From positions 2,108,001 to 2,172,000 of the forward strand of contig NC_015953.1 in assembly GCF_000177195.2 (NCBI RefSeq): 64,000 nucleotides of DNA, read 5' to 3'. A program made the position numbers and the translations under genes. This document shows positions 25,632 to 34,540 of this stretch, one piece after another. The first letter of the stretch is position 1, and every line of letters begins with the position of its first letter. Below the pieces are notes generated by a model. It was not told the DNA's origin and did no database searches. It was given only the letters and a program-made list of their open reading frames with translations. The DNA is from Streptomyces sp. SirexAA-E (lineage in GTDB: Bacteria; Actinomycetota; Actinomycetes; Streptomycetales; Streptomycetaceae).

Positions 25632-26891
25632 TCAGACCAGGGAGTCCAGCGGCACCGAGGGGTCTCCGAGCGCGTGGGGGTCGATCTCGCGGCGGCTGCG
25701 GACGAGCTGCTGGATGCCGTCGGTGACGTCCCACACATTGACGTTCATCCCGGCGAGCACCCGGCGGTCCTTCAGCCAGAACGCGATGAACTCCCGCTTG
25801 CCGGCGTCCCCGCGGATGACGACCTGGTCGTACGAGCCCGGGGGCGCCCAGCCCGAGTACTCCAGCCCCAGGTCGTACTGGTCGGAGAAGAAGTACGGCA
25901 CCCGGTCGTACGTCACCTCCTGGCCGAGCATGGCCCGGGCGGCGGCCGGTCCGCCGTTGAGGGCGTTCGCCCAGTGCTCGACCCGGAGCCGGGTGCCGAA
26001 GAGCGGGTGCTCCACGGAGGCGAGGTCCCCGGCGGCGAAGATGTGCGGGTCCGAGGTGCGCAGCGAGGCGTCGACGGCGACGCCGCCGCCGTGTTCCGGG
26101 GCGGCCATGTCGAGCCCGGCGGCCTCGGCGAGCGCGGTGCGCGGGGCCGCGCCGATCGCGGCGAGCACGTCGTGCGCGGGGTGCTCGTCGCCGGTGTCGG
26201 TGCGGGCGGCGAGGACCAGGCCGTCCTGGCCGGTGATCTCGGTGAGGTGGGCGCCGAAGTGGAAGCGGACGCCGTGCGCGGTGTGCAGATCGGTGAAGAT
26301 CTGGCCCAGCTCGGGGCCGATGACGTGGTGCAGCGGGGTCGGCGAGGGCTCGACGACGGTGACCTCGGCACCGTATCCGCGGGCGGCGGCGGCGACCTCC
26401 AGGCCGATCCAGCCGCCTCCGGCGATCACGAGGTGGCCGTTGTCGCGGCCGAGGGCGGACAGCACGTTGCGCAGCCGGTCGGCGTGGGCGAGCCGGCGCA
26501 GGTGGTGGACGCCGACCAGGTCGGTGCCCGGGATGTCGAGGCGGCGGGGTTCGGCTCCGGTGGCCAGCAGCAGCTTGTCGTAGTGGACGACGGTGTTGTC
26601 GCCGAGCTGGACGGAGCGGCCGGCCCGGTCGACGGAGGTGACCACCTGGCCGAGGTGGAGTTCGATGTCGGCGCGGGCGTACCAGGCCGGCTCGTGGACG
26701 AAGGCGCTGTCCCGCTCGTCCTTCCCGGCCAGGTATCCCTTGGACAGGGGCGGCCGTTCGTACGGATGGTCGCGCTCGTCGCCGATCAGGATCACGCGGC
26801 CCGTGAAACCCTCGGAGCGGAGTGTCTCGGCCGCCTTCGCCCCTGCCAGTCCCCCGCCGACGATGACGAACGTCCGGTTTGCGTCGACCAC
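25632..26891 (-). CDS. FAD/NAD(P)-dependent ferredoxin (rhodocoxin/putidaredoxin) reductase
   Basis: This 419-residue flavoprotein passes electrons from NAD(P)H to a small ferredoxin, often for cytochrome P450 or dioxygenase systems. It has the FAD motif VIVGGGLAG (G12-G17), the NAD-binding motif VIAGGGWIGLEVAAAARGYG and the second FAD contact FAAGDLASVEHPLFG, with a C-terminal reductase domain (YFFSDQYDLGLEYSGWAP). The GTG at 26889-26891 sits after a GAGGAGG box. No ferredoxin or P450 gene is next to it, so its partner is unknown. Confidence 0.88.
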   Translation of the reverse strand: MVDANRTFVIVGGGLAGAKAAETLRSEGFTGRVILIGDERDHPYERPPLSKGYLAGKDERDSAFVHEPAWYARADIELHLGQVVTSVDRAGRSVQLGDNTVVHYDKLLLATGAEPRRLDIPGTDLVGVHHLRRLAHADRLRNVLSALGRDNGHLVIAGGGWIGLEVAAAARGYGAEVTVVEPSPTPLHHVIGPELGQIFTDLHTAHGVRFHFGAHLTEITGQDGLVLAARTDTGDEHPAHDVLAAIGAAPRTALAEAAGLDMAAPEHGGGVAVDASLRTSDPHIFAAGDLASVEHPLFGTRLRVEHWANALNGGPAAARAMLGQEVTYDRVPYFFSDQYDLGLEYSGWAPPGSYDQVVIRGDAGKREFIAFWLKDRRVLAGMNVNVWDVTDGIQQLVRSRREIDPHALGDPSVPLDSLV

Positions 26892-27031
26892 TTGAAGCCT
26901 CCTCGGTGCTGTGCTGCGCGGCGCCACCACGTGCGAGCGTCCCGCACGCAGCGTGATGGCGAAAGGGGGTGTGCCCCGATCAGGTCACACCCGGGGCCTG
27001 ACGCGAACGCCCCGGGGGTCATGTGTCCCGG

Positions 27032-28375
27032 TCATGTCCCAGTCTGCCGGGTGCCGGTGAGCGTCCGGTGCAGGGTGCGGGCCGAGGCGTCCGTGAGGGC
27101 CGCGATCTGGTCCACGAGGACCCGCTTGCGGGCGCGGTCGTCCGGGGCCGCGGTGAACAGCGCCCGGAACTGGGGCTCCAGGCCGTCCGGGGCGCGGGCG
27201 GTGAGCGCGGCGGCCAGCTCGGCGATGACGATCCGCTGGTCGGCGCGGAGCACCTCCTGCTCGGCGCGCTGCATGACGTAACGGTCGGCGACGGCCTTGA
27301 GTACGGCGCACTCGTCGCGGACGCGGACCGGGACGACGAGCTCGGCGCCGTACCGGGTGAGGGGGCCGGGGCCGTACGCCTGGTGGGTGGCGTCCTCCGC
27401 CGCCTTGCAGAAGCGGCCGATGAGCTGGCTCGTGGCGTCCTTCAGCCGGGCCTGGGCGACGGCGGAGCCGTCGTAGCGGTGCGGCCACCACTCCTGGGCG
27501 AGGAGCCGGTCCAGGGCGTCGGCGAGTTCCTGCGGATCGGTGTCCGCGGGGACGTACCGCCCGACGGCGACGCCCCAGATCTCCTCGCGCTCCGCCTCGG
27601 CGAGCAGCAGTGCCGGGTCGATGTGCCCGGCGTGCAGCCCGTCCTCGAAGTCGTGCACGGAGTACGCCACGTCGTCGGACCAGTCCATGACCTGGGCCTC
27701 GAAGCACGTCCGGTCCGCGGGGGCGTTGGCGCGGACCCACTCGAAGACCGGCAGGTCGTCCTCGTACACCCCGAACTTGGAGGAGTCGGGGTCGCGCGGG
27801 TGGGCGCCCCGGGGCCAGGGGTACTTGGTGGCGGCGTCCAGGGCGGCGCGGGTCAGGTTGAGGCCGACGCTGACGAGCTCCCCGCTGCGGGTGTCGCGGA
27901 CGAACCGCTTGGGCTCCAGCCGGGTCAGCAGGCGCAGGGACTGGGCGTTGCCCTCGAAGCCGCCGCAGTCCGAGGCGAAGTCGTTCAGCGCCTGTTCGCC
28001 GTTGTGGCCGAAGGGCGGGTGGCCCATGTCGTGGGAGAGGCAGGCGGTCTCGACGAGGTCCGGATCGCAACCGAGCGCGGCCCCGAGCTCCCGGCCGACC
28101 TGGGCGCACTCCAGGGAGTGGGTGAGCCGGGTGCGCGGGCTGGCGTCCCAGGCCGTGCCGCGGGTGCCGGGGGTGACCACCTGGGTCTTCCCGGCGAGTC
28201 TGCGCAGGGCGGCGGAGTGCAGCACACGTGCCCGGTCGCGCTGGAAGGCGGTGCGGCCGGGCTGCTTCTCCGCTTCGGTGTCCCACCGCTCGGTGTCACC
28301 GGCGCGGTAGGGCGTGGCGCCGTGTTCGGTGGCGTCGTGCTCCTTGATGTCCCGGGTGTCGTACGTACCGTCCAT
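27032..28375 (-). CDS. dgt: Deoxyguanosinetriphosphate triphosphohydrolase-like protein
   Basis: This 447-residue HD-domain enzyme hydrolyses dNTPs to deoxynucleosides and tripolyphosphate, trimming nucleotide pools. The metal-binding HD motif is spread over His86 (RLTHSLE), His115-Asp116 ([16 protein letters not shown]) and a later Asp ([17 protein letters not shown]). The ATG at 28373-28375 opens the conserved [14 protein letters not shown]. Upstream on the same strand lie the debris of a chelatase gene, so the promoter region has been rebuilt relative to other species. No partner genes are visible. Confidence 0.93.
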   Translation of the reverse strand: MDGTYDTRDIKEHDATEHGATPYRAGDTERWDTEAEKQPGRTAFQRDRARVLHSAALRRLAGKTQVVTPGTRGTAWDASPRTRLTHSLECAQVGRELGAALGCDPDLVETACLSHDMGHPPFGHNGEQALNDFASDCGGFEGNAQSLRLLTRLEPKRFVRDTRSGELVSVGLNLTRAALDAATKYPWPRGAHPRDPDSSKFGVYEDDLPVFEWVRANAPADRTCFEAQVMDWSDDVAYSVHDFEDGLHAGHIDPALLLAEAEREEIWGVAVGRYVPADTDPQELADALDRLLAQEWWPHRYDGSAVAQARLKDATSQLIGRFCKAAEDATHQAYGPGPLTRYGAELVVPVRVRDECAVLKAVADRYVMQRAEQEVLRADQRIVIAELAAALTARAPDGLEPQFRALFTAAPDDRARKRVLVDQIAALTDASARTLHRTLTGTRQTGT

Positions 28376-28385
28376 GGCCTCGACA

Positions 28386-28670
28386 CTAACGGCCCTGCCC
28401 AGGTGCCGAGGGGAGCCGCAGGCCGCCGGGCCGCCCGGCGGGCTCCGGCGGATGTGCCCGCGGGCGGACGGACGCGCTTCCGGCCAGGGCCTGGTCGTAG
28501 CGGTGGCGGCAGCAGCCGGGCCATCGCCGGACGGGCGCCGAGCGGTGCGGCGACGATCCACGGGGCGGCGATGGCGGCCGTAGCCGCGAAGCGGCCGGGC
28601 GCGGTGAAGTACGAGGCGACGGCGACGCGGTGGCGGCCCCGGGCGGCGAGGGCACGCAGCGCGGTGGGCG
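28386..28670 (-). pseudogene. Remnant of a sirohydrochlorin chelatase (CbiX/SirB type)
   Basis: Reading leftward, one frame gives [18 protein letters not shown], then [18 protein letters not shown] and [13 protein letters not shown], a recognisable C-terminal part of actinobacterial sirohydrochlorin chelatases. After the second leucine the match jumps by one base to [10 protein letters not shown], the usual C-terminal end, so there is a frameshift near 28510. The N-terminal two thirds, including the first metal-binding His, are absent. The fragment cannot be functional. Family recognition is from memory and has not been checked by search. Confidence 0.6.
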
Positions 28671-28853
28671 GACGCTGCCGTCCGGTCTCGCACCCGTGAC
28701 GGGACTTCTCCCCGGTCTCACGGGCGTGGCGGGGCTGTTGTCGGCACGGCCGGGACCTGCCGTGCGTCGTCGGTCACACGCGGGTCGGCGAACCGTTTCC
28801 GCGTTCCGTCCGTCCCTGTCGGTGACTGATCGGTGAGGAAGAGGGGGTGCCGC
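28671..28853. other. Short gap upstream of the YdcF-like gene; nothing clear
   Basis: Apart from a GAGGAAG-AGGGGG ribosome site just before ATG 28854, I see no gene or motif. Together with the chelatase remnant it makes a gene-free stretch of 478 bp between dgt and the next gene. Confidence 0.5.
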
Positions 28854-29591
28854 ATGCGGCTGGGGACGTGGGGGCGGCCGGCGGCCCTGGGACGGCCGGG
28901 GCCGGTGCGGCTCCGGCTGCCGCGCACCCGGCGGGGGCGGCGGCGGTTGGTGCGGGCGCTGATGGTGGCGTGTACGGCGGCCCTGCTGCCCGCGACGTGG
29001 CTGCACACGACGGCCGACGCCCGGGTGCGCGGCACGGCGGACGCGCCCGCCCGTCAGGTCGCCGTGGTCTTCGGCGCGGGGCTGTGGCAGGGCAGGCCGT
29101 CGCCCTACCTCGCGCACCGGCTGGACGCGGCGGCGGAGCTGTACCGCAGCGGCAAGGTGAAGGTGCTGCTGGTGACCGGGGACAACAGCCGGGTGGAGTA
29201 CGACGAACCCGACGCCATGCGCACCTACCTCACCGCGCACGGGGTGCCGGACGGCCGGATCGTCAGCGACTACGCCGGGTTCGACACCTGGGACTCCTGC
29301 GTCCGGGCCAAGAAGATCTTCGGGGTCGACCGGGCCGTGCTGGTGAGCCAGGGCTTCCACATCCGGCGTGCCGTCGCCCTGTGCCGGTCGGCGGGGATCG
29401 ACGCGTACGGGGTGGGGGTGGACGCCGTCCACGACGCCACCTGGTACTACGGCGGGGCCCGGGAGGTCTTCGCGGCGGGCAAGGCCCTCCTGGACGTCGT
29501 GTTCGAACCGGACCCGCGCTTCCTGGGGCCGCGCGAGACGGGCGTGACCGAGGCCCTGTCGGCCGACCCCGCCGAGGTGGACGCCGGCTGA
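28854..29591 (+). CDS. SanA/YdcF-like DUF218 membrane protein
   Basis: This 245-residue protein has an Arg-rich N-terminus, one membrane helix (about residues 38-56) and an external DUF218 domain: VVFGAGLWQGRPSPYL, LVTGDNSRVEYDEPDAM, and VSQGFHIRRAVALCRSAGIDA. The E. coli homologue SanA is linked to envelope barrier function and vancomycin exclusion at high temperature, but its chemistry is unknown. ATG 28854 has a clear ribosome site; GTG 28833 would add seven codons. It converges with cutA. Confidence 0.82.
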   Translation: MRLGTWGRPAALGRPGPVRLRLPRTRRGRRRLVRALMVACTAALLPATWLHTTADARVRGTADAPARQVAVVFGAGLWQGRPSPYLAHRLDAAAELYRSGKVKVLLVTGDNSRVEYDEPDAMRTYLTAHGVPDGRIVSDYAGFDTWDSCVRAKKIFGVDRAVLVSQGFHIRRAVALCRSAGIDAYGVGVDAVHDATWYYGGAREVFAAGKALLDVVFEPDPRFLGPRETGVTEALSADPAEVDAG

Positions 29592-29666
29592 GCCGGCCGC
29601 CCCCGGGCACGGGCGTGCGCCGGGGAGCGGCGTCCCGTCGGACGAGGAACGGGTGGCCGTCCTCGG

Positions 29667-30005
29667 TCACAGGGCCGCCGGGGGTGCCGTCTCGGCCGCC
29701 ACCCAGGACAGGTAGCGGGTACTGCCGCGCACGACGGGGGTGGCGATGACCTCCGGGGTGTCGTAGTCGTGCGCCACCAGGAGGTGGGCCTCCAGTTCGT
29801 CGTAGCGCAGGGCCGTCGTCTTGAGCAGCACCTGCCACTCCTGGGCCGTCTCCAGGGCGCCCTGCCACCGGTAGACGGAGGTGACGGGGCCGGAGATCTG
29901 GGCGCAGGCGGCGAGCCGCGCCTCCACCGCGCCCCGGGCGAGCTCCTGGGCCTTGTCCTCGCTGTCCGTCGTGGTCAGTACGGTCAGCCATGCGGGCTCG
30001 GTCAT
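29667..30005 (-). CDS. cutA: Divalent cation tolerance protein CutA
   Basis: The 112-residue protein is of the CutA1 trimer family, implicated in copper tolerance though its biochemical role is unclear. It has LTTTDSEDKAQELARGAVEARLAACAQI, WQVLLKT and the C-terminal YLSWVAAET. The ATG at 30003-30005 follows a GAGGAG box. It is 59 bp downstream of the flavin reductase gene on the same strand, so the two may be cotranscribed. Confidence 0.93.
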   Translation of the reverse strand: MTEPAWLTVLTTTDSEDKAQELARGAVEARLAACAQISGPVTSVYRWQGALETAQEWQVLLKTTALRYDELEAHLLVAHDYDTPEVIATPVVRGSTRYLSWVAAETAPPAAL

Positions 30006-30064
30006 GCCGTTACTCCTCGGTCGCGTCGGCGTACGTCTCCCGCCGATTGTCACCCGACAGGTCC

Positions 30065-30646
30065 TCAGCCCCGGTAAGGACGCCGCGCCCTGGCCTCGCG
30101 CAGGGCCAGGCCCCACCAGACCAGCTGGTCCAGCAGCGTCTTGGCGGCCGCGTCCGTCGGCGCCGGGTCCTTGAGCCCGCCCCGGCCGTCGAAGAGGGCG
30201 CCCGCCTGGTGGAAGGAGACGGTGTCGCGCAGCGAGACGGCGTGCAGTTCGGCGAAGACCTGGCGCAGGTGTTCGACGGCCCGCAGGCCACCCGAGATCC
30301 CGCCGTACGAGACGAAGGCGACCGGTTTGGCCTGCCACTCGGTGTAGTGGCGGTCGATGAGGTGCTTCAGCGGGGCGGGGTAGGAGTGGTTGTACTCGGG
30401 GGTCAGCACGACGAAGGCGTCGGCCCGTGCCAGCCGGGCCGCGATGTCGGCGGGCCGGGGGACGGAGGGGGGTTCGGAGTCGGCGGTGTCGATCAGGTCG
30501 GTCTCGACGCCCGGGTGGCCCGCCGTCCGGGAGAGGAACCACTCGGCGACGACGGGGCCGAAGCGGCCCTCACGGTTGCTGCCGAGGATGACGGCCACCT
30601 TCAGCGGGGCGGCGGGCGGGGCGAAGACGGGGGTGGTGAGGTCCAT
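30065..30646 (-). CDS. NADPH-dependent FMN reductase family protein
   Basis: The 193-residue flavodoxin-fold protein has the phosphate-binding LGSNREGRFGPVVAEWF and the FMN loop VLTPEYNHSYPAPLKHLID followed by VAFVSYGGISGG. Such enzymes reduce FMN, quinones or azo dyes with NADPH. It could in principle supply FMNH2 to the ssuD product, but it is 16 kb away and this is speculation. The ATG at 30644-30646 is chosen at the start of homology. It diverges from the class IV aminotransferase gene 70 bp away. Confidence 0.88.
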   Translation of the reverse strand: MDLTTPVFAPPAAPLKVAVILGSNREGRFGPVVAEWFLSRTAGHPGVETDLIDTADSEPPSVPRPADIAARLARADAFVVLTPEYNHSYPAPLKHLIDRHYTEWQAKPVAFVSYGGISGGLRAVEHLRQVFAELHAVSLRDTVSFHQAGALFDGRGGLKDPAPTDAAAKTLLDQLVWWGLALREARARRPYRG

Positions 30647-30716
30647 GCGCCTCAGACTCACACCTCGACCATGGTTGAGATCAAGCCGGTCCGCCGCACC
30701 CCCTACCGTGGGCCGT

Positions 30717-31511
30717 ATGACCACTCCCGCGCTCCCGCCCTACGTCGAGATGAACGGCCGCCCCGCGACCGCGGAGGATCTGCGCATCCCCGCCTTCGCC
30801 GGCTTCGGCCACTTCACCGCCTTCCAGGTCCGGGACCGGGAGGTACGCGGTCTCGCCCTCCACCTGGACCGGCTGGACGCGGCGAACCGCGAGCTCTTCG
30901 GGGTGCCTCTGGACGGGGAGCGGGTCCGGGCGCTGGTCGGCCACGCGCTCGACGGCGCGGGGGTACGGGACGCGTCGGTGCGGGTCCACGGCTATCTGCC
31001 GCCGGACCACCCGGAGACGGCCGTGATGGTGACGGTGGGAGCAGCGGCGCACTTCTCCGCGGCCCCGCAGTCCCTGATGTCCGTCCCGTTCGCCCGCGCC
31101 CTCCCGCAGGTGAAGCGGCCGGGCGAGTTCGGCCAGGCCTACTACCGGAGGCGAGCCCGGAGTTCGGGGTTCGACGAGGCGCTGCTGACGGCTCCCGGCG
31201 GGTTGGTGGCCGAGGGGGCGATCACCAACGTCGGCTTCTGGGACGGCACATCGGTGGTCTGGCCGGACGCCCCGCTGCTGACCGGGGTGACGATGACGCT
31301 CCTGGAGGACGGTCTGGCACGGGCGGGCCGTCCGACGGTCCGGCGGCCGGTGAGACTGGAGGGCCTGGCCGCCTATCGGGCGGCGTTCGTCAGCAACTCC
31401 CAGGGCATCGCCCCGGTCCACCGGATCGACGACACGTCCTTCGCGGTCGACGAGGTCCTGATGAGGGACCTGGACCGCGCGTACGGGGACGCGCCCAGGG
31501 CGGGTGTGTGA
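30717..31511 (+). CDS. Class IV aminotransferase family protein
   Basis: The 264-residue PLP enzyme belongs to the fold type IV group (branched-chain aminotransferase, D-amino acid transaminase and aminodeoxychorismate lyase relatives). The Lys in LPQVKRPGEFGQ is at the catalytic position; GLVAEGAITNVGFWDG and LLTGVTMTLLEDG bind the cofactor phosphate. The short length and weak substrate motifs do not allow a choice among the three activities. The stop overlaps the next start (GTGTGA), so the next gene is translationally coupled. Confidence 0.8.
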   Translation: MTTPALPPYVEMNGRPATAEDLRIPAFAGFGHFTAFQVRDREVRGLALHLDRLDAANRELFGVPLDGERVRALVGHALDGAGVRDASVRVHGYLPPDHPETAVMVTVGAAAHFSAAPQSLMSVPFARALPQVKRPGEFGQAYYRRRARSSGFDEALLTAPGGLVAEGAITNVGFWDGTSVVWPDAPLLTGVTMTLLEDGLARAGRPTVRRPVRLEGLAAYRAAFVSNSQGIAPVHRIDDTSFAVDEVLMRDLDRAYGDAPRAGV

Positions 31512-31993
31512 CCGTGCCGGACGACCGCCCCCTGCGGATCCGTATCGAGGCCACGGACCTCCCCGGCCGCACCTGGCCCCCCGGCCCCGACTCCCCCGGC
31601 CGCGACAACGTCCACGTCGGCGTGCAGCGCAAGGACAGCCCCGGGGAGCTGACCGGCCTGCATCCCGCGGACGCCGCGTCGGTCTACTGGACCCTGGACT
31701 GCACCGCCGTGTCCACCCCGGAGGGCGTCGAGGTGTCGGGGCCGTACGTCCAGCACCGGATGGGCGGGCGCTTCGTCTACCTGTCCTGGGGCACGGTGGA
31801 CGGGACCGGCCTCTTCAGCATGTTCCGGCGGGCGAAGCTGATGATGGCCGACGTCGGCCCGGACGTCCTCGGCGCGGCGATGCGGTCCGGCCGTCTGACC
31901 GCGCGGCTGCGGCTGAGCGACGGGGCGGGGCGGCCCCGGTGCGCCCGGGTGCGACCGCCGGACGTCGTGTGGTCCGCCGGGGAGGGGACATGA
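31508..31993 (+). CDS. DUF5990 family protein
   Basis: This 161-residue protein of unknown function shows DRPLRIRIEATDLPGRTWP near the start, then DNVHVGVQRKD, and a second half with QHRMGGRFVYLSWGTVDG and FSMFRRAKLMMADV. It is recognised as the DUF5990 type from memory. No signal peptide or membrane helix is visible. The GTG at 31508 overlaps the aminotransferase stop by 4 bp, which implies a common operon and perhaps a joint function. Confidence 0.72.
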   Translation: MTVPDDRPLRIRIEATDLPGRTWPPGPDSPGRDNVHVGVQRKDSPGELTGLHPADAASVYWTLDCTAVSTPEGVEVSGPYVQHRMGGRFVYLSWGTVDGTGLFSMFRRAKLMMADVGPDVLGAAMRSGRLTARLRLSDGAGRPRCARVRPPDVVWSAGEGT

Positions 31994-32331
31994 CTTCGCC
32001 CCCACCGGCCCGGGGGGGGGGTGAACCGGTGAGGGCGATCGCCATGGGGCGGCGGGGGGGGTGCCGTCCCGTGGGGGGTGACTTCCGTGTGCCCGCCACG
32101 GGACACCTCATTCATGTGAGCTACGTCACACTCCACTGAGGCGTCGTCACCCGTTCGGCACCGCCCCCGTCCGACGGCCGCCGTCACGGCCGCGACCTGC
32201 GAAGGATCACGGCGTGGGGCGCGCGCCCCGCGGCCGGACGGGTGAAAGCTGACCGCCCGTCAACGTGCAGCGGTCCGCCGGTACCCGTTGCCTGGGAGAC
32301 AGGACATATCCGTCTGCCCGGAGGATCTTCC
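31994..32331. other. Gene-free stretch with G-tracts and a Crp-like site
   Basis: It holds a run of ten G (32012-32021), a run of eight G (32054-32061) and a perfect TGTGA-N6-TCACA palindrome (32115-32130). The remainder, up to the surface-protein start at 32332, has no gene I can support. Confidence 0.6.
32115..32130. promoter_or_regulatory. Perfect Crp-type palindrome
   Basis: TGTGA-GCTACG-TCACA matches the classical Crp half-sites without mismatch and lies about 200 bp upstream of the surface-protein/sortase pair. Streptomyces has a Crp regulator with a similar GTG-N6-CAC type site, so binding is plausible. Confidence 0.45.
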
Positions 32332-32916
32332 ATGCGTAGCCCCGCCCGCCTCGTGACCGGTACCGCCGCCGCGGCCCTCACCGCCGCCGCGCTCGGCCTC
32401 GTCACCGCCCCGACCGTGTACGCGGACGAACTCGGCAGACCGGGGCGCACCACGGCGACCGCCGCACCGGACGCCTCTGAGTGCCTCGCCGACCCCGCCG
32501 CCGAGGACGCCGGTGCCTTCTGCGAGGAGGAGGACGCGGCCGGATCGGCCTCGCCGGCCTCCCCCTGGTCCGGGACGGCCGAGGAGGGCGAGGGGGACGA
32601 GGAGCTGGACGCCCTGACGGGTGCGAAGCCCGGCACGGGCACCTGGCCCGAGCCGGGCACCGACCCGGGGACGGGGAACCGGCCCGAGCCGGGCACCGAC
32701 CCCGGTACGGGGAGGCCGCCCTCCAAGCCGCCGGTGACCCGGCCCGCGCCCACGCCGACCGAGCGGCCCTCCGGCCACGTCAGGACCGGGGTCGGCGGGA
32801 GCGCGGCCCCCGACACGGCCCAGCTCGCCGTGGGCGGCGGTCTTCTCGGCGTGGCGGCCGTGGGCGGCGTGTGGCTCGCACGGCGTGGCCGCGCGGTGGG
32901 CACGCGGGACGCCTGA
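32332..32916 (+). CDS. Secreted Pro-rich surface protein, likely sortase substrate
   Basis: The 194-residue protein has a signal peptide (residues 1-31, ending near TAPTVYA-DE), an acidic Ala/Asp/Glu region, a direct repeat of RPEPGTDPGTG type units (EPGTDPGTG twice), a Pro/Thr stretch and a C-terminal membrane helix (QLAVGGGLLGVAAVGGVWL) followed by RRGR. There is no LPXTG; instead HVRTGVGGS precedes the helix in the place of a sorting motif. The gene is 22 bp upstream of a class F sortase. Two Cys (in ECLADPAAEDAGAFC) may form a disulfide. Confidence 0.78.
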   Translation: MRSPARLVTGTAAAALTAAALGLVTAPTVYADELGRPGRTTATAAPDASECLADPAAEDAGAFCEEEDAAGSASPASPWSGTAEEGEGDEELDALTGAKPGTGTWPEPGTDPGTGNRPEPGTDPGTGRPPSKPPVTRPAPTPTERPSGHVRTGVGGSAAPDTAQLAVGGGLLGVAAVGGVWLARRGRAVGTRDA

Positions 32917-32938
32917 CGGGCCCGGCGAGGACGACGAC

Positions 32939-33571
32939 GTGGACGCCACAAGGCTGAGGGCCTGGGCCTGGACGGCGGGTATCGCCGCGCTGTGCGGGCT
33001 CTGGTTCGTGCAGAACGGCGCACCGGAACGGCTCGCCGCGCCGCAGCCGTCGCCCGCCGAGGCGTTCGTCGCGGACCCCGGCCCCCGGTCGGGCTCCACC
33101 GTCGCCGCACCGCTGCGCGCCTCCGAACCGGTGCGCATCCGTATCCCGCGCATCGGGGTGGACGCGCCCCTGACACGGCTCGGCCTGGGTACGGACGGCA
33201 GCCTGGACGTGCCGCCGGCCGAGGACCGCAACCTCGCCGGCTGGTTCGGGGGCGGCACCCCGCCCGGGGCGAAGGGCACCGCGATCGTCGCCGGCCACGT
33301 CGACAACGCCGAGGGGCCCGCCGTCTTCTACTCGCTGGGTTCCCTGAAGAAGGGGGCCGCGGTGGAGATCGACCGGCGGGACGGCCGCACCGCGGTCTTC
33401 ACGGTCGACGCGGTGGAGGTGTACGCCAACGAGGACTTCCCCGACGAGCGGGTCTACGGCGCCTCCGCGAACGCCGCCCTGCGCCTGATCACCTGCGGGG
33501 GCGGCTACACCCGCGCGACCGGTTACCAGGGCAACGTGGTGGCGTACGCCCACCTCGCCGGGGTGCGGTGA
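32939..33571 (+). CDS. Class F sortase
   Basis: This 210-residue membrane-anchored transpeptidase joins surface proteins to the cell wall. One N-terminal helix (about residues 8-24) precedes the sortase barrel with the triad His120 (VAGHVDN), Cys186 (LITCGGGY) and Arg192 (TRATGYQG). The GTG at 32939 follows GGCGAGGA. The neighbouring surface protein, 22 bp upstream, is the natural substrate candidate, although it lacks LPXTG. Confidence 0.9.
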   Translation: MDATRLRAWAWTAGIAALCGLWFVQNGAPERLAAPQPSPAEAFVADPGPRSGSTVAAPLRASEPVRIRIPRIGVDAPLTRLGLGTDGSLDVPPAEDRNLAGWFGGGTPPGAKGTAIVAGHVDNAEGPAVFYSLGSLKKGAAVEIDRRDGRTAVFTVDAVEVYANEDFPDERVYGASANAALRLITCGGGYTRATGYQGNVVAYAHLAGVR

Positions 33572-33617
33572 CCGCGTCGTCCCGGGCCTGCGGCCCCGGA
33601 GTCCGCCGGGTGGCCTC

Positions 33618-34409
33618 TCAGCCCGTCCACTGGTCGAAGCCGAGCTTGGCGACCAGCGAGAACACCACGACCAGCAGGACCCCGCGGACGAAGCCGCTGC
33701 CCTTCCTGAGCGCCATCCGCGCACCGAACATGCCGCCCGCCAGGTTGAACACAGCCATCAGCGCGGCCAGCTGCCACAGCACGGTGCCCTGGTAGGCGAA
33801 CATCGCCAGCGCGCCTGCGTTGGTGCAGACGTTCACGATCTTGGCGGTGGCCGAGGCGGTGACCAGGTCGAGATGGAGCACGGCCGTCAGGGCCAGCACC
33901 AGGAAGGTGCCCGTGCCCGGCCCGAACAGCCCGTCGTAGAAGCCGATCCCACCGCCGACCAGCACGATCGCGGTGACCAGCCGGGCCCGGGTGACCTTCC
34001 GGTCCGTTCCGTCGTCCGCCGCGGCCGTGCCGAACGACGGCCGCGCCAGCACGAAGGCCGCGACCCCCAGCAGCACCACCATGATCACCGGGCGCAGGAC
34101 GTCGCTGCTGAGGCCGGCGGCGAAGAAGGCGCCGGTCATCGACCCGGCGAGGGCCGTCAGCCCGATCCGCACGGCGGTGCCCACCTGGACCGGCGCCCTG
34201 CGGACGTAGGTCACGGCGGCGCCCGTGGTGCCGACGATGGCGACCGCCTTGTTGGTGCCGAGCACATGGGCGGCCGGGACGTGCGGGAGGCCCAGCAGCA
34301 GGGCGGGCAGCAGGAGCAGTCCGCCGCCGCCCACCACCGCGTCGATCCAGCCCGCCGCGGCGGCGGCCAGGCACAGGAGCACGAGGGTGGTCAGTGTTAT
34401 GTCGGGCAC
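33618..34409 (-). CDS. TSUP (TauE/SafE) family membrane transporter
   Basis: The 263-residue membrane protein has about eight helices and the family glycine motifs AGWIDAVVGGGGLLLLPALL and GFYDGLFGPGTGTFLVLA. Members export sulfite, sulfoacetate or related organic anions. The GTG at 34407-34409 starts the first helix. It is next to a nirB remnant but shows no operon partner; a link to sulfur metabolism is only suggested by family. Confidence 0.88.
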   Translation of the reverse strand: MPDITLTTLVLLCLAAAAAGWIDAVVGGGGLLLLPALLLGLPHVPAAHVLGTNKAVAIVGTTGAAVTYVRRAPVQVGTAVRIGLTALAGSMTGAFFAAGLSSDVLRPVIMVVLLGVAAFVLARPSFGTAAADDGTDRKVTRARLVTAIVLVGGGIGFYDGLFGPGTGTFLVLALTAVLHLDLVTASATAKIVNVCTNAGALAMFAYQGTVLWQLAALMAVFNLAGGMFGARMALRKGSGFVRGVLLVVVFSLVAKLGFDQWTG

Positions 34410-34540
34410 GGGGAGACCCTAGGCACGCGGTAGGTGCCTCGTCCAACCAGTTGGCCGGTGGCCTCCGGCACGGGGCGGGCGGCCCCCAGGGGCGGCCTCA
34501 CAGGGGGCGGGTGCGGGTGCTGAGCGCAAGGAGGCCTCTG

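Noticed and set aside
32012..32061. A short frame through the G-tracts as a small Gly/Arg-rich protein
   Set aside because: The apparent peptide is made by homopolymers only, has no start context, and stops soon after.
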